The position numbers were made by a program, and so were the translations under genes. A stretch of 64,000 nt of DNA from Costus lasius (Eukaryota > Streptophyta > Magnoliopsida > Zingiberales > Costaceae). Shown here one piece after another: positions 9,506 to 20,960 of the stretch (positions are counted from its first letter, which is position 1; every line of letters begins with the position of its first letter). The notes under the pieces are model-generated. The model searched no databases and was not told the origin of the DNA. It saw only the letters and a list, made by a program, of their open reading frames with translations. The stretch covers positions 4,588,001 to 4,652,000 of the forward strand of contig JANVAS020000239.1 of the NCBI GenBank assembly GCA_027563935.2, in the 5' to 3' direction.

Positions 9506-11137
9506 AAGGTTGAAGAACTGTTCTAGCAAAAAGTTAAATTTCAGTTTTTGTCTGGCGACGCTATAGCCGAGAGACGGTACAGGCCTGTTGCTCGCTAGGA
9601 AAGAAAAATCTCACTTCTATTGTGACATCTGAATCGTGAAGATCCTCGCGGAGAAAGGACAATCCGTTGACGAGAGAAGAAAAATCTCACCAAGGTTGTG
9701 AGATTTCTTTGAGAAGAAAAATGTCACTGTGAAATATGAAGATTGCTTTTAGTGAAGATTGAGTTGTTGAGAGACAAAGATCTAGTGGCAAATAGAAGAA
9801 AAAATATCGTCGAAATTGAGATTTGTTGCTATCTTTGGGCAGAATACTTGCTGTTCGTCGTGAGTTATTGTTGCTGAGCCTAATAGACCAACGTGTCGAA
9901 GGTGTCGTGGTCTTGTTGCTTCTATCAGTGGCTGAACAAAATCACCTTTTGCTGTTTCAGCACCGCTCTCGGAGTCGCGCTGCTGAATCTCTACCGCTTA
10001 GTATCGCGGTTGGCTGCAGATCCACTTGATCTGCTATTCCAAATCTCGATGCTTGCCATTGTCTGCCGACTACTACCAAAGGTGAACGCATTGCCCTAAA
10101 TCCAACGCTGCTCAAATCTGAAAACCATACACTACTGCTTACTCGGTGCTAGGCAAATCCTTTGTTCTTCACCTACATATCTGCCGCCGACAGCTGCTTC
10201 GTTATACAAACATGAGAAACATCTGTTTCTCGCTTGTAGTTCCATCGCTCACTCAAAGATTCGCCGCTTGTCTGATCGACGAATGCCGAAGTCTTCTTGA
10301 CAGAAGTCCATTGCTTGCAGATCCGCTGCTCGCCGGTCCGAATCCTATCATCTACTACTTAGCTTGATGAAGAAGAGTGACCTCTAGAACTCTCCTTGCA
10401 GACGAGTGATGAAATCCAGCATTCGCGCTCAGATCTAGCGTCTACTTCGCCAGGCAAATAATTTGCTACTCGCCTGCCGATTCGCCGACGACCGTCACTG
10501 AAGAAGGCGAGAAGAGTCTAGTCTAAAAAAATCCGCCTCTGCTTGATAGTTGAGACGGTTTGCCGACTTTGGTCTTCACGCCATAGCATCCCGATCAATC
10601 TTCAAATTCTCACTGCCGACTCGCCTAATATGTTCGGCATTTGCTTGAACCAACCAGGAATCCCTCAAGGCTGAATTTTGCCGCCAGATCGACAAGCATT
10701 GAAGCTTTCTCTAGCTCCGCTCGCAGAGTCAGTGATGCTTAGAAATGCATCAGAAAAGCTTTATTGCTCGCTCACCGACAAACATTGTCAAACATCGCAT
10801 GTGCCGATTGCTGGCCTAGCGCCGCTGACATCCACTGCACACCGAACATGAGCAAAGCTCATAGATTGTTGCCACATATGAGATTTTTTGGCATTGCTGA
10901 ACCAATTTTGAACGAATTTTTGGTTCGGCACCTGAACCAACTCGATTTTGACCTAATTTTGGTCAACTAATTTGGTACAATTTGACTGATTCACTCTAAT
11001 TGGTTCAATTAATTCAGATTGTTTAAATTAACTCAGATCAGTTCAAATCTGTGATTAATTCAGTGGGCCAGGCCCAATTTACAGAAGAACTTTGGTTGAT
11101 ATTTTATTGGACCAGTATTTAGAACTTTGTGGGTGGA
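9506..11137 (+). other. Long untranslated leader of Copia M
   Basis: About 1.6 kb between the PBS and gag. It has several open frames of 60-73 codons, but none resembles a known protein and they overlap in different frames. A hairpin with arms AAATCTCAC and GTGAGATTT lies at 9682-9706. Repeated CGCTGCT/CGCCGAC-like words give it a higher GC content than the neighbouring sequence. Its length is unusual for a short-LTR Copia element, so part may be captured or later inserted DNA. Confidence 0.4.
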
Positions 11138-12231
11138 ATGACATACAACACTATGATGTCATTCCAAGTTCCAAAATTCTCCAATGAAAAGTTTAATAAC
11201 TAGTGCATCCGGATGAAAGCAATATTAGGTGCGCATGATATGTGGGATATGGTAGAAAATGGATATGTTGCTCTAGCTGACCTAGCTTCTCTAACTGACG
11301 CATAGAGAGACCTTCTTCAAGGTTCAAAAAAGAAGGATCTGAAGGCTGTTTTGTTGATTCATCAAGCATTGGATGAAGCTACATTCGAGAAAATATCCAA
11401 TGCAACAATAGCCAAGCAACTGTGGAAAATGTTGCAAAGTTCTTGTAAAGGCTGCTTGAAGGCCAAAAGGGTTCGCCTTCAAAGGTTGATAGGAGAGTTT
11501 GAAGCTCTTTGTATGAAAGAATCTGAGAAGATATCAAATTATATCTCAAGAGTTGCAACAATTGCAAATCAAATGAGAAGGCTTGGTGAATAAGTACCTG
11601 ATATTAAGGTAATTGAGAAGATTCTTAGATCTCTGACTGAAAAATTTCACTATATTGTCACAACCATAGAAGAATCGAAGGACTTGGAAGAAATGTCCTT
11701 AGAAGAATTATCAGGCTCCTTAGAAGCCCACGAGGTGTAGTTACATAGAAGAAGAAAAGAACCATTGGATATGGTTCTACAATCAAGATTAAGTCTAAAA
11801 GATACCAAAAAGAAAAGAAGTGTTCAAGAACAAAATGATACTTCTCATTTTGCATCGAGAAGAGAAAGAGCTCAAAGAGGAAGAAGTATACAAGACCAAG
11901 ATGACGATACTTCACAATCAAGAAGAGGAGGAGCTCAAAATAGATTTAATCAAACTTAGAGAAGATATGACAAGTCAAATGTTAAATATTATAATTGTCA
12001 TAATTTTGGGCACTATGCTAGGGAATGTAATCGTGCTCGAAATGAAAGGATTTATCTATCTCAAGAAGAAAGCAATGAGGATTAAAAGAAGAAAGATGAA
12101 GAACTAGATTGTAAGCTTTTAATGGCATATAAGAGCTCTACATTGGAAGTAGATCCTTGTTACATTGACATGTACGGAGATAAATGTTGTTTTATTGATT
12201 TTGATGATGAGAATGACAATGACATTACCTA
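11138..12231 (+). pseudogene. Copia M gag (UBN2-type), many stops
   Basis: Reading from ATG 11138, one frame gives a Copia gag: VPKFSNEKFNN near the start, then LIHQALDEATFEKI, FEALCMKESEKISNYISRV and [15 protein letters not shown], all typical of the UBN2 gag family. It ends in a zinc knuckle near 11970-12020, YNCHNFGHYAREC, whose first Cys is replaced by Tyr. At least six in-frame stops are present (near 11200, 11305, 11591, 11738, 11957 and 12084) but no frameshift up to about 12230. No protease, integrase or RT follows, so the rest of M is deleted. Confidence 0.8.
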
Positions 12232-12266
12232 ATTTTGATGATGAGAATGACAAAGACATTACCACT
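12199..12266 (+). repeat. 34-bp tandem duplication in M gag tail
   Basis: TTTTGATGATGAGAATGAC and the following bases occur twice, starting at 12199 and 12233. The 34-base step is not a multiple of three and shifts the reading frame. Confidence 0.7.
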
Positions 12267-12439
12267 TCTGAAGACTCGTTGAAGATGGATGTACAAGAGA
12301 AAGTCATAGTTACATGTTTAGAAGCATGCCCAGATGACTATGAAGAATGAGAAAGAGTTTGTATTAAGATAAATGCAGATAATGAGCATGAGCCAAAAAA
12401 AGAAGTAGAGCAAGAAAAGGAAAATCAAAATACTGGCCT

Positions 12440-12898
12440 TGATGAATAGGAAATTATGCCTCAAGTTACATTTTGGAAGATTGGAGAGAGTTCAAGATGT
12501 ATTTTCTCAGCTAATTTTTCCTTACGATCGTTAGGTATATCCTTGATTTCAAATAGTGGTTCCACATTTTGAAGCCAATCAAGGAATTCATCAAGTAGAG
12601 ACTTCCCTGCAAATTCTAGTAAATCCACTCTGAAATCAAACTTTATCCGAGGATGAGGATGAGATGGCTGGTGTGCCTGAAGTTGAGAAATCTGGGATAG
12701 GTGAAAAGGATTATTATCCTTCTCATCTCTATCTACTAGTTCATTGCATAGTGGTAAGGAACGTTCATCTTCAGTTCACTGAAGTTGATGTAGTTGATGA
12801 ATTTGCTCCCATAATTCTGTAAGCTCTAGGTCGCAAACATCTCATTCGCGACGGTGTGGGGACCCTACATCTGGTCCTTTGCGGCGGCCACCGGCCAT
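12440..12898 (-). pseudogene. Gypsy N gag N-terminus
   Basis: From ATG at 12898 the minus strand reads MAGGRRKGPDVGSPHRRE, a stop, then DVCDLELTELWEQIHQLHQL. Further on is a gag block, DLLEFAGKSLLDEFLDWLQN, and VEPLFEIKDIPNDRKEKLA. This matches the start of chromovirus gag proteins. Similarity fades at about 12440. It is the missing front of the gag segment at 9231, so Copia M was inserted into this gag and later lost its own 3' part. Confidence 0.7.
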
Positions 12899-13554
12899 GT
12901 GTAATCCTTTCTTACCATTTTGGTGCGGAATTGATTTGTAAATGATTTATAGGTGAATATCACAAATAAGTAGAAGATGCAAGATTCTTTGCAAACAACA
13001 AAAGAAAATTTCTCATCTTATATAAATATAGATATGTCTAAGTGCTTGCAACAAGAAATACATGAATTGGAAGAAAATTGGCAAGTTGAACGGTAACAAT
13101 ATAAGATGTAGAAGAAATAACTTTGATCACAACTCAACTCTGGGCATGAGATACAGCTGAGAGAAATAACCTGTGAATGGCAAACTCTCCACCTGGATCA
13201 CCACACTAGGATATAGAAAGTGCAAGATTCATCCGGAATCAATTGAGACTTTGACCCCTTTCTTCTTTTTCCAAAAATACTAGGGCTTTTCTATTACAAA
13301 ATGAAACAAACTAATAATAAACAAAGTAATGAAGAAATAGAATAATTGAGGTAAGAGGAAATCTTATTTCACTTTCGTTTTCCAGTGTTTCAATACAAAA
13401 AGAGATGCTCTATTTATAACATCCCAAATGATAATTAACTTATGAATCATAATTACATAAGTTAATTACTTTACATAGGTTTCAAGATTATAACCTAAGA
13501 ATATAAAAACTGAAGGAGGATGAATGGACATCCATAATAATATTATTCATAACA
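12899..13554 (-). repeat. 3' LTR region of Copia J
   Basis: On the minus strand the LTR starts TGTTATGAATAATATTA at 13554, directly after CATCCAAGGTTGAG, a weak polypurine-like run. A TATA box, TATAAATAG, lies at 13417-13409 on the minus strand. The LTR 3' end could not be fixed, and the part nearest 12899 may belong to the leader of Gypsy N. Confidence 0.5.
13409..13417 (-). promoter_or_regulatory. TATA box in Copia J LTR
   Basis: The minus strand reads TTATAAATAGAGC, a strong plant TATA box, about 140 bases inside the LTR. Confidence 0.55.
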
Positions 13555-13667
13555 CTCAACCTTGGATGTCCATTAAAAAATATGTGCCTTGTTAAAACCT
13601 TTACTAGGAAAAACCCTATGGGATAAAAACCTAATAAAGGAAAAAGAGTACACTATATTTGTAAATG

Positions 13668-15377
13668 TCAATTGATATCTGTGAGTCTACGAATCCCAAT
13701 ATTATATACAAGCTTTTCAAATATTGTAGTAAAAAGTGTCTTGGTAAATAGATCCGCTAGATTATCACATGAACGGACTTCTTGAATACTTATATCACCA
13801 TTCTTTTGAAGATCATGAGTGAAAAAGAATTTTGGTGAAATATGTTTTGTTCTATCTCCTTTAATGTACTATTCCTTTAACTGGGCAATACATGCAGTAT
13901 TATCCTCATATATGATTGTCAAAATTATTTTTTCTGAAGATAAGCCACAAGTGTTACGTATGTATTGAATCATAGATCTCAACCAAACACATTCTCGACT
14001 TGCCTCATGTAGAGCTAAATTTTCTGCATGATTAGAAGATGTGCATGCTATGGTTTGTTTCATAGACCGCCATGATATAGTTATTCCACCATATGTAAAT
14101 AAATAACCTATTTGTGATCAACCATTATGAGGATCTGACAAATAACCTTCATTTGCATAACCAATTAAGTCTGACTTGGGCACTTTTGAGTAAAACAAAC
14201 CCATATCTATTGTTCCTCTAAGATAGCGAAGTATATGCTTAACTCCATTCCAATGCCTTCGCGTAGGTGAAGAACTATATCTTGCTAATAAATTAACAGC
14301 AAATGATATATCAGGTCGTGTATAATTAGCAAGATACATTAATGCTCCAATTGCACTAATGTATGGTACTTCAGGACCAAGTAGTTCTTCACCCTTTTCT
14401 TGAGGTCTAAAGGGATCTTTATTCACATCTAATGATCTTACAACCATTGGAGTGCATAACGGATGTGACATGTCCATATAAAACCGTTTTAGCACCTTTG
14501 CTAAATAAACATTTTGATTTATAAAAATTCCATTTCTTAAGTATTAAATTTGTAATCAAAGACAAAATTTTGTCCTTCCTAGATCTCTCATCTCGAATTC
14601 TTTCTTTAAACAAGATATAGCTTTTAGAAACTCTTTAGGAGTTCCAATAATATTTAAGTCATCAACATAAACAGCAATTATAGCAAATCCATTTTCAGAT
14701 CTTTTAATAAAAATACATGGACAAATGGGGTTATTTTTATATCCTTCTTTTAGCAAATATTCGCTAAGGCGATTATACCACATACGTCCAGATTGTTTCA
14801 ACCCATAAAGGGATTTATTTAATTTGATTGAATAATCTTCTCGTGAACATGAATTATGTGCTTTAGGAAGATTAAAACCTTCAGGTAGCTTCATATAAAT
14901 ATCATTATCTATAGATCCATATAAATAGGTTGTAACAACATCCATTAGATGTAAATCAAGCCCTTCTTGTGCTACTAGACTAATTAAGTTATGAAACGTA
15001 CATGCATCAACCACAGGTGAATATGTTTCTTTAAAATCAATGCTGGGTCTTTGTGAAAAAACTTGAGCAACAAGTCGTACTTTATATCTTACAATTTCAC
15101 CATTCTCATTTCGTTTTCGTACAAAAACCCATTTATATCCAATAGGCTTTACACCTTTAGGTGTACGAACTACAGGTCCAAAAACTTTTCGTTTAGTAAG
15201 AGAATTTAATTCCGCTTCAATTGCATTTTTCCATTTTGGCCAATCATCTCTTTGTTTGCAATCTGAAATAAACTTTGGTTCATGATCCTCATTATCATTT
15301 ATTATATCAAGCGCTATATTATATGCAAAAACATCGTCAACGTTGACTTCATGTCGATTCCATTGTAGTCTATTCAT
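13668..15377 (-). pseudogene. Copia J reverse transcriptase and RNase H
   Basis: The RT domain starts near 15230 (WKNAIEAELNSL, then GYKWVFVRKRNENGEIVRYK). The active site AVYVDDLNIIG is near 14690-14650. The RT C-terminus and RNase H follow (IGALMYLANYTRPDISF, HILRYLRGTIDMGLFY, then NHAENLALHEASRECVWLR and YEDNTACIAQLKE), ending near 13668. Breaks include frameshifts near 14560 and 14120 and a stop after QLKE. RT copies the element RNA and RNase H removes it. Confidence 0.85.
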
Positions 15378-15622
15378 GACATAATTTATTGAGATCTCTT
15401 TATTTTCACAAATTTCAGTTTCTTTTGTTTCTTATGGAATTGGAATATTGATTATGTCAGTGGACTCTTTTTGAGTTATTACATCCTCGATTCAGCCATC
15501 CTGATTTTTATTTCCTTTTCTTATACGAGGATTTTTATCTTTGGAACCGATGGGTCTGCCACGCTTCATGCGTGCGTGAGACTTATTTGCGATACTAGAT
15601 TTTCCAATAGGAATATCAATTT

Positions 15623-16679
15623 TTATTTGAGCATTAGTGGTATATATGACTTAGTTACTCTTTTTGGGTCAGTGAATGCATCTGGTAATTGGTTGGCTAA
15701 GCCTTGTAAATGAATTATCCTTTGAACTTCTAATTCACATTGTCTTGTACGAGGATCAAGATGAGATAATGATAATTCATTACAACTAATATCTTTTTCC
15801 AACTGCTTCTTTTCTCCCGCTAATGTTAGGAAATTTGATACATCAAAATGACAATCGGCAAATCGAGCCAAGAATAAATCTCCTGTTAATGGTTCAAGAT
15901 ACTTTATTATAGATGGAGACTCATATCCAATATATATTCCCAACCTTCTTTGATGACTCATCTTAGTGCGTTGTGGTGGGGCAATTGGAACATATACAGC
16001 ACATCCAAAAATTCTTAGATGGGAAATATTAGGTTCCTGACCAAAAACCAATTGTAAAGGGGAGAACATATGACAGCTTATTGGCCTAATGCGAATCAAT
16101 ACTGCAGCATGCAAGATTGCATGTCCCCAAGTAGAATTTGGAAGCTTTGATCTCATAAGCAATGGTCTTGCAATCAATTGTAAGCACTTAATATATGACT
16201 CTGCAAGTCCATTTTGTGTATGAACATGTGCTATAGGATGTTCAATTTCAATTCCAATAGACATACAATATTCATTAAAAGCTTGAGATGTAAATTCACC
16301 AGCATTATCAAGGCATGTTTTCTTAATTGGATAATCAGGAAAATGAGCTTTTAGTCGAATTATTTGTGCAAACAATCTCGCAAACGCCTGGTTGCGAGTT
16401 GATAATAAACAAACATGTCACCATCTAGTTGAAGCATCAATTAAAACCATAAAATATCTAAATGATCCACATGGTGGGTGTATTGGTCCACAAATATCAC
16501 CTTAAGAATGCGAGAGATTCAGTTCTAACTTTTACTAGTGATGGTCGAATTATCAACTTTCCTTGGGAACAAGCAGCACATGAGAAATTATTGGATTGAA
16601 GAATATCCTCACTCTTCAATAGGTGTCCACAGGAGTTTTTAATTATTTTTCGCATCATAATTGATCCGGGATGACCCAA
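15623..16679 (-). pseudogene. Copia J integrase
   Basis: Begins with the GAG-pre-integrase zinc region (LGHPGSIMMRKIIKNSCGH, then CAACSQGK). The catalytic core is in the next segment: LDNAGEFTSQAF supplies the second Asp and NGLAESYIK the Glu of the DDE triad, with CHMFSPLQLVFGQEPN after it. A stop and frameshift near 16490-16380 separate the two parts. The tail ends in PKRVTKSYIPLMLK just before the RT domain. Confidence 0.82.
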
Positions 16680-16742
16680 TCGATCATGCTAAATAATAAA
16701 TTTGTTATTATCTGTAAACGTCTAGTTTACAATATTATATGT

Positions 16743-17162
16743 TTAAATTATTTTAATATAAGTGTAGTACAATCCGGAGGAAAATGCAGGTAATTTTTCT
16801 AATATATATTTTTTACCTGATATAAGTCTCGTGATACAAAGGAATTCAATATTCCCTTCATTTGTTGTTTCGATATGATATCCATTTCGGCGGATATCTT
16901 TAAAGCTTAATAAATTTCTTAGAGACTTTGTAGAATATAGTGCATTATCAATGCGCAATTTGGTTCTTTCATGTAATAATATATTAGCTCTTCCGGAGCC
17001 TTCAATAATTTTTGTACTACCAGATATAGTATTAACATTAGCTTCTTGCATTGTTAAATGAGAGAAGTATTTTTTAGCCTTGAGAATTGTGTGAGTTGTT
17101 GCACTATCAGCGAGACAAATATCTTCAGTATTGATGTTGGTGCAAACCAAAGGAATACTCAT
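16743..17162 (-). pseudogene. Copia J protease
   Basis: The segment contains CLADSATTHTILK, an aspartic protease site with D-S-A where D-S/T-G is typical. IIEGSGRANILL and LYSTKSLRNLLSFKDIRRNG follow, a standard Copia protease-to-integrase linker. It is separated from gag by about 140 bases with stops (17163-17304). It would cut the polyprotein, but the reading frame is broken on both sides. Confidence 0.8.
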
Positions 17163-17304
17163 TCTTCATTGAAAAATAAAAGTCCATACAGTTAGAAAAA
17201 ATGCTACTAAAGAAAAAAACAATGTATTTTGAAAGATAACAAAATATAACAAAATTTATTATTTTATTAAATGAAAAAAAAACATATTAAGACAAGACAT
17301 AAAA

Positions 17305-18036
17305 TTATTTTTGAACACTACAATCTCCAATTAAATAATTATTTTTCTTTTCTTCAGGATCAGCAAATAAATCAGCAACGTCTAGATGAGTAATGTCCAT
17401 ATGGTCATAATTAAAACTACCATCTTCACAAGCAAAATTTGTCTCTATCTTTTTCTCTTTGTTTTTAAATGATTCTTGATAAAGGTCAACGAGGTGTTTT
17501 GGTGTACGGCAGGTACGTGACCAATGACCTTTTCCACCACAGCGATAGCATATATTTTCAATATGTTTGCTATTCTTCACACCCTTTTCTTTATCATTAT
17601 TTTCATTATTTTTCCACTTTCGGTGAAAAATAATGTTCTTGGAAGGTTTACCACGACCATGACCACGACCACGATCATTAGCACGACCATAACCATGACC
17701 ACGTGTTTGCCCAACAGAATGTTGGTTGTGAGTTGCTACATTCACTTTTGGGAGCGGAGCAATGCCAGTTGGACGGGACTCATGATTTTTCATCAAAAGC
17801 TTATTATTTTGTTCAGCCACAAGAAGGCAAGAAATCTACTCATAATATTTCTTAAAACCTTTTTCTCGATATTGCTGCTGCAGGAGCACATTACATGCAA
17901 GAAGAGTGGAGAATGTTTTCTGTAACATGTCATCATCAGTGACCCTTTCTCCACATAATTTCAATTGAGAAATAATTCTAAATATTGTAGAATTATACTC
18001 GCTTACTATTTTAAAATCTTGTAAATGTAAATGCAT
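17305..18036 (-). pseudogene. Copia J gag, truncated start
   Basis: A UBN2-type gag missing its first part. It reads MHLHLQDFKIVSEYNSTIFR, LLACNVLLQQQYREKGFKKY, a stop near 17835, then LLVAEQNNKLLMKNHESRPT, a Gly/Arg/His-rich stretch, and one zinc knuckle CYRCGGKGHWSRTC near 17555-17510. The N-terminus is cut at about 18040, where a plus-strand RT of another element begins. No LTR or PBS of J survives on this side. Confidence 0.82.
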
Positions 18037-18054
18037 CCAAATGGTTATTTAAAA

Positions 18055-19436
18055 AGAAGTTAATAACTGATGGATCTGTAGGAAAGTATAAGGTGTGTTT
18101 ACTAGGTCAAGGCTTTGGTCAAAAAGCCAGAATTGAGTACTTAGATATTTACGCACCTGTTGCAATAATAACTACTATAAGAGTTATACTTTCATTTGCT
18201 TCCATCTATAATATATTTGTACATCAGATGGATGTGAAGTATGCTTTTTTACATGGAGATCTTGAAGAAGAAATTTATATGAACTAACCAGAAGGATTTA
18301 TTTTATCTACTAATAAAAATAAAGTTTGCAAACTAGTGAGATCTTTATGTGGACTTAAACAAGCACCTAAACAATGGCATAAAAAATTTAATAACATATT
18401 TCTTTCTTTTGGTTTTCAAATTAACGAATCAAATAATTGCTTATATATTAAAAAGATTGATGAGAATAAATTTATCATCTTATGTCTATATGTAGATGAT
18501 ATTCTCATCTTAGCTCCTAAATTGGATTTAATAAAAGAAATTATATATTTTCTTTCAGATAACTTTGATATGAAAGATCTAGGAGAAGAAGATGTCATTC
18601 CAGGCAGGAAAATAACCAAATCATTAAATACATTAATTTTTTCTCAATCTCATTGTACAAATAAAATCATAGAAAAATTTGGAATTTTTTGATTGCTCGT
18701 CTCTTTCTACTCTTTATGATCCTAGTGTTTCATTAGAAAAGAATAATGAAATAACTACAAATCAAGAAAAATATGCTCAGTGTATAGGATAACTCTTATA
18801 CCTTTCAAATAGGACAAGACCTGACATAGCCTATGCAGTATCTAGGTTAAGTAGATATACTAGTAATCCTTGTAAATCTCATTCGACTGCTCTAGATAGA
18901 GTATTCTGATATCTTAAGCACATAATTTCATATGGTTTGAAAATTTTCTAGATACCCTTCTGTATTAGAAGGTTTTAGTGATGCCAGTTGGATATCTGAT
19001 TCCAATGATATTAAATCTACTTTAGGCTATGTGTTTATATTATGTGGAAGTGTCATCACATGACAATCTTCTAAACAATCTATAATTGCTAGGACCACCA
19101 TGGAAGCAAAATTAGTGGCTTTGGATAGCACTTGTATAGAAGCCGAATGGCTTAAAAACTTAATTTCTTCTTTTCCATTATCTTCTATTCTTTTAGCTCC
19201 TATCTTTGTTCATTGTGATTCACAAGCAGTAATAGAATTTTGTAAAAAAAATGAATAAATATTAAAATGAGTCGCCATATAAAAATTAGACAAAAGTTCA
19301 TAAGATGGCTGGAGACACATGGAGTTGTAGCTCTTTCTTTTATAAAGGCTGAGCACAACATAGCTGATGGCTTGACCAAAGACTTGCCTAGGACAAAGAT
19401 CCTAGAAGTATCAAGCGAAATGATAATTAGTCTGTA
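18055..19436 (+). pseudogene. Copia K RT and RNase H fragment
   Basis: Starts inside RT (DGSVGKYKVCLLGQGF) without gag, protease or integrase. MDVKYAFLHGDLEEEIYMN is followed by a TAA where Gln is usual, then VRSLCGLKQAPKQWHKKF and the active site LCLYVDDILILAPK near 18485-18520. RNase H is degraded but visible: GFSDASWISDS, TTMEAKLVALDS, HCDSQAVIEF, then SRHIKIRQKFIRWLETHGV and AEHNIADGLTKDLP. Several frameshifts and stops follow 18690. It abuts the truncated gag of J head to head. Confidence 0.82.
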
Positions 19437-19889
19437 AATAGGCGTTTTAGTAGTGGGAACCCAACCTCTTTGATAGGAGATTCCTTGAAGGAGGTTCAAT
19501 GTGATAATAACAAGCTAATTGACTGACCAATAAGCACTTTGAAAAAAAATTTATAAAACACTACGGTGTATAAAGTTTTATGTGATAGAGTTGATACTCT
19601 ACACTCCCATTCCTGAGCATAGATTTGTGCATATATTGTAGAGGAAAGAAAAACTTCCCAAAGTGGTTAATTACCATGAGATGAGTCTCTACACTCATCC
19701 CTTGTAGGGAACTTCCGATATGAGAGAGTCCATATATGTTCGTGGCTGAGGACGTAGACAACCCTCATAAGCTCTCATGAAGATATACGTGCACGACCAA
19801 AAATACACAACCCCGCGATTAGACATATCCTGTATTGTGTGTGGATTTATTCTAATTGGGCTAAAAGAAAATAGTTCAAGACTACTTCA
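19437..19889 (+). other. 3' untranslated remnant after Copia K
   Basis: No coding region is recognised. CCTTGAAGGAGGTTCAA (19484-19500) could be a polypurine tract before an LTR starting TGTGATAATAAC. The matching 5' LTR is absent, so this boundary is a guess. Confidence 0.3.
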
Positions 19890-20560
19890 CTATTTTCCCT
19901 TAATATTTTCCCTCAAATTCAAGATTCATTTTCTTATTGAAATCTTCAATCATTTCCAAATTGTTGCGTGTAAATATTAAGTCATCTATGTACAAGCACA
20001 CAATCATGATTTCATCCTTATTGGCCTTCAGATATAAAGAATGTTGGTGAGGGCATTTCTTAAAACCATTTTTTTCTAAAATAACTATCGATTGTACAGT
20101 TCCAAGATCTAGGTGTTTACTTTAAACCATATAGACCCTTTGAGCGTCTAAGGACCTTGTCTTCGTATCCTTGTACTACATATCCTAGAGGTTGTTCAAT
20201 GTAAACCTCTTCTTCCAAGTATCCATTGAGAAAAGCTGACTTTATATCTATCTGATAAATTTTCCATTTTTGTTGGGCTTCCATGAAGATAATTGGTTTG
20301 ATAGTTTTTAAAGAGCAACTAAAGCAAATACTTCATCATAGTCAATGCCTTGACATTGCTTGTAACCGTTTGCAACAAGTCTTACTTTATACCTCTCTAT
20401 TTCTCCTTTAGAATTCTTCTTGGCCTTGTAAACCCATTTCACTCCAATTGTGTTATGACCTTTTCGAAAGTTTGCTAACTTCCAAGTCTAATTCTTTTCA
20501 ATAGTTTTTAGCTCCTCATTGATGTTACTTAACTATATAGCATTTTCTGTGTAATTTCAC
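19890..20560 (-). pseudogene. Copia L reverse-transcriptase fragment
   Basis: Minus-strand pieces of a third Copia RT: NINEELKTIEKN and [20 protein letters not shown] near 20530-20395, [21 protein letters not shown] (spread over 20395-20335), and ANKDEIMIVCLYIDDLIFT near 20030-19970 with active site YIDD. Stops and frameshifts are frequent. No gag, integrase or LTR belonging to it was identified. Confidence 0.7.
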
Positions 20561-20795
20561 CATCAAAATTATCTCAATTCCATTATTTCTGCACCCTATT
20601 AGCCTTATTTTCATTATGTCATTGGAATCTTCACCTCTTTTGGTATTTTTAGCATTTCAGGGAAAATATTTGAAAAACAGATGAATCCTAGAACTTCAAG
20701 GTTATAGGAGGTTTTTCGATATCAAGAAGAGTCTACCCAAGAATTTTTAGAACACTTAGAGCCTCTAGCAAGAATCATGATTGGCTCATGATCAA
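20561..20795 (-). other. Degenerate stretch upstream of RT L
   Basis: Probably the decayed link between integrase and RT of Copia L, but no domain can be recognised. Confidence 0.25.
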
Positions 20796-20960
20796 TGTCA
20801 CACCCCAGTGGAAATCCAGCTATTCCTTAACTGAGGGTTCCCTAGGGAGATGACAATATTAATAGGAACCAAAGAACTACAATAATCTAATATCACTTAT
20901 TAAATAAACAATCAAAACTTAACATCTAAAGTTTTATAATACAATCTCTAACAACATACT
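20796..20960 (-). repeat. LTR end (Q), interrupted by element A
   Basis: Begins TGTCACACCCC, the reverse complement of a Gypsy LTR 3' end, and matches P (1-116) in inverted orientation. It stops at ATACT where element A begins. The sequence right of element B (44667 on) could be its continuation, but I could not prove it. Confidence 0.45.

Noticed and set aside
9823..10370. Overlapping 68-73-codon frames in the Copia M leader
   Set aside because: They overlap in different frames, lack recognisable domains and fit chance in this base composition.
1..20960. P (1-116) and Q (20796-20960) as the two LTRs of one element
   Set aside because: They are in opposite orientation, and the DNA between contains several unrelated complete boundaries.
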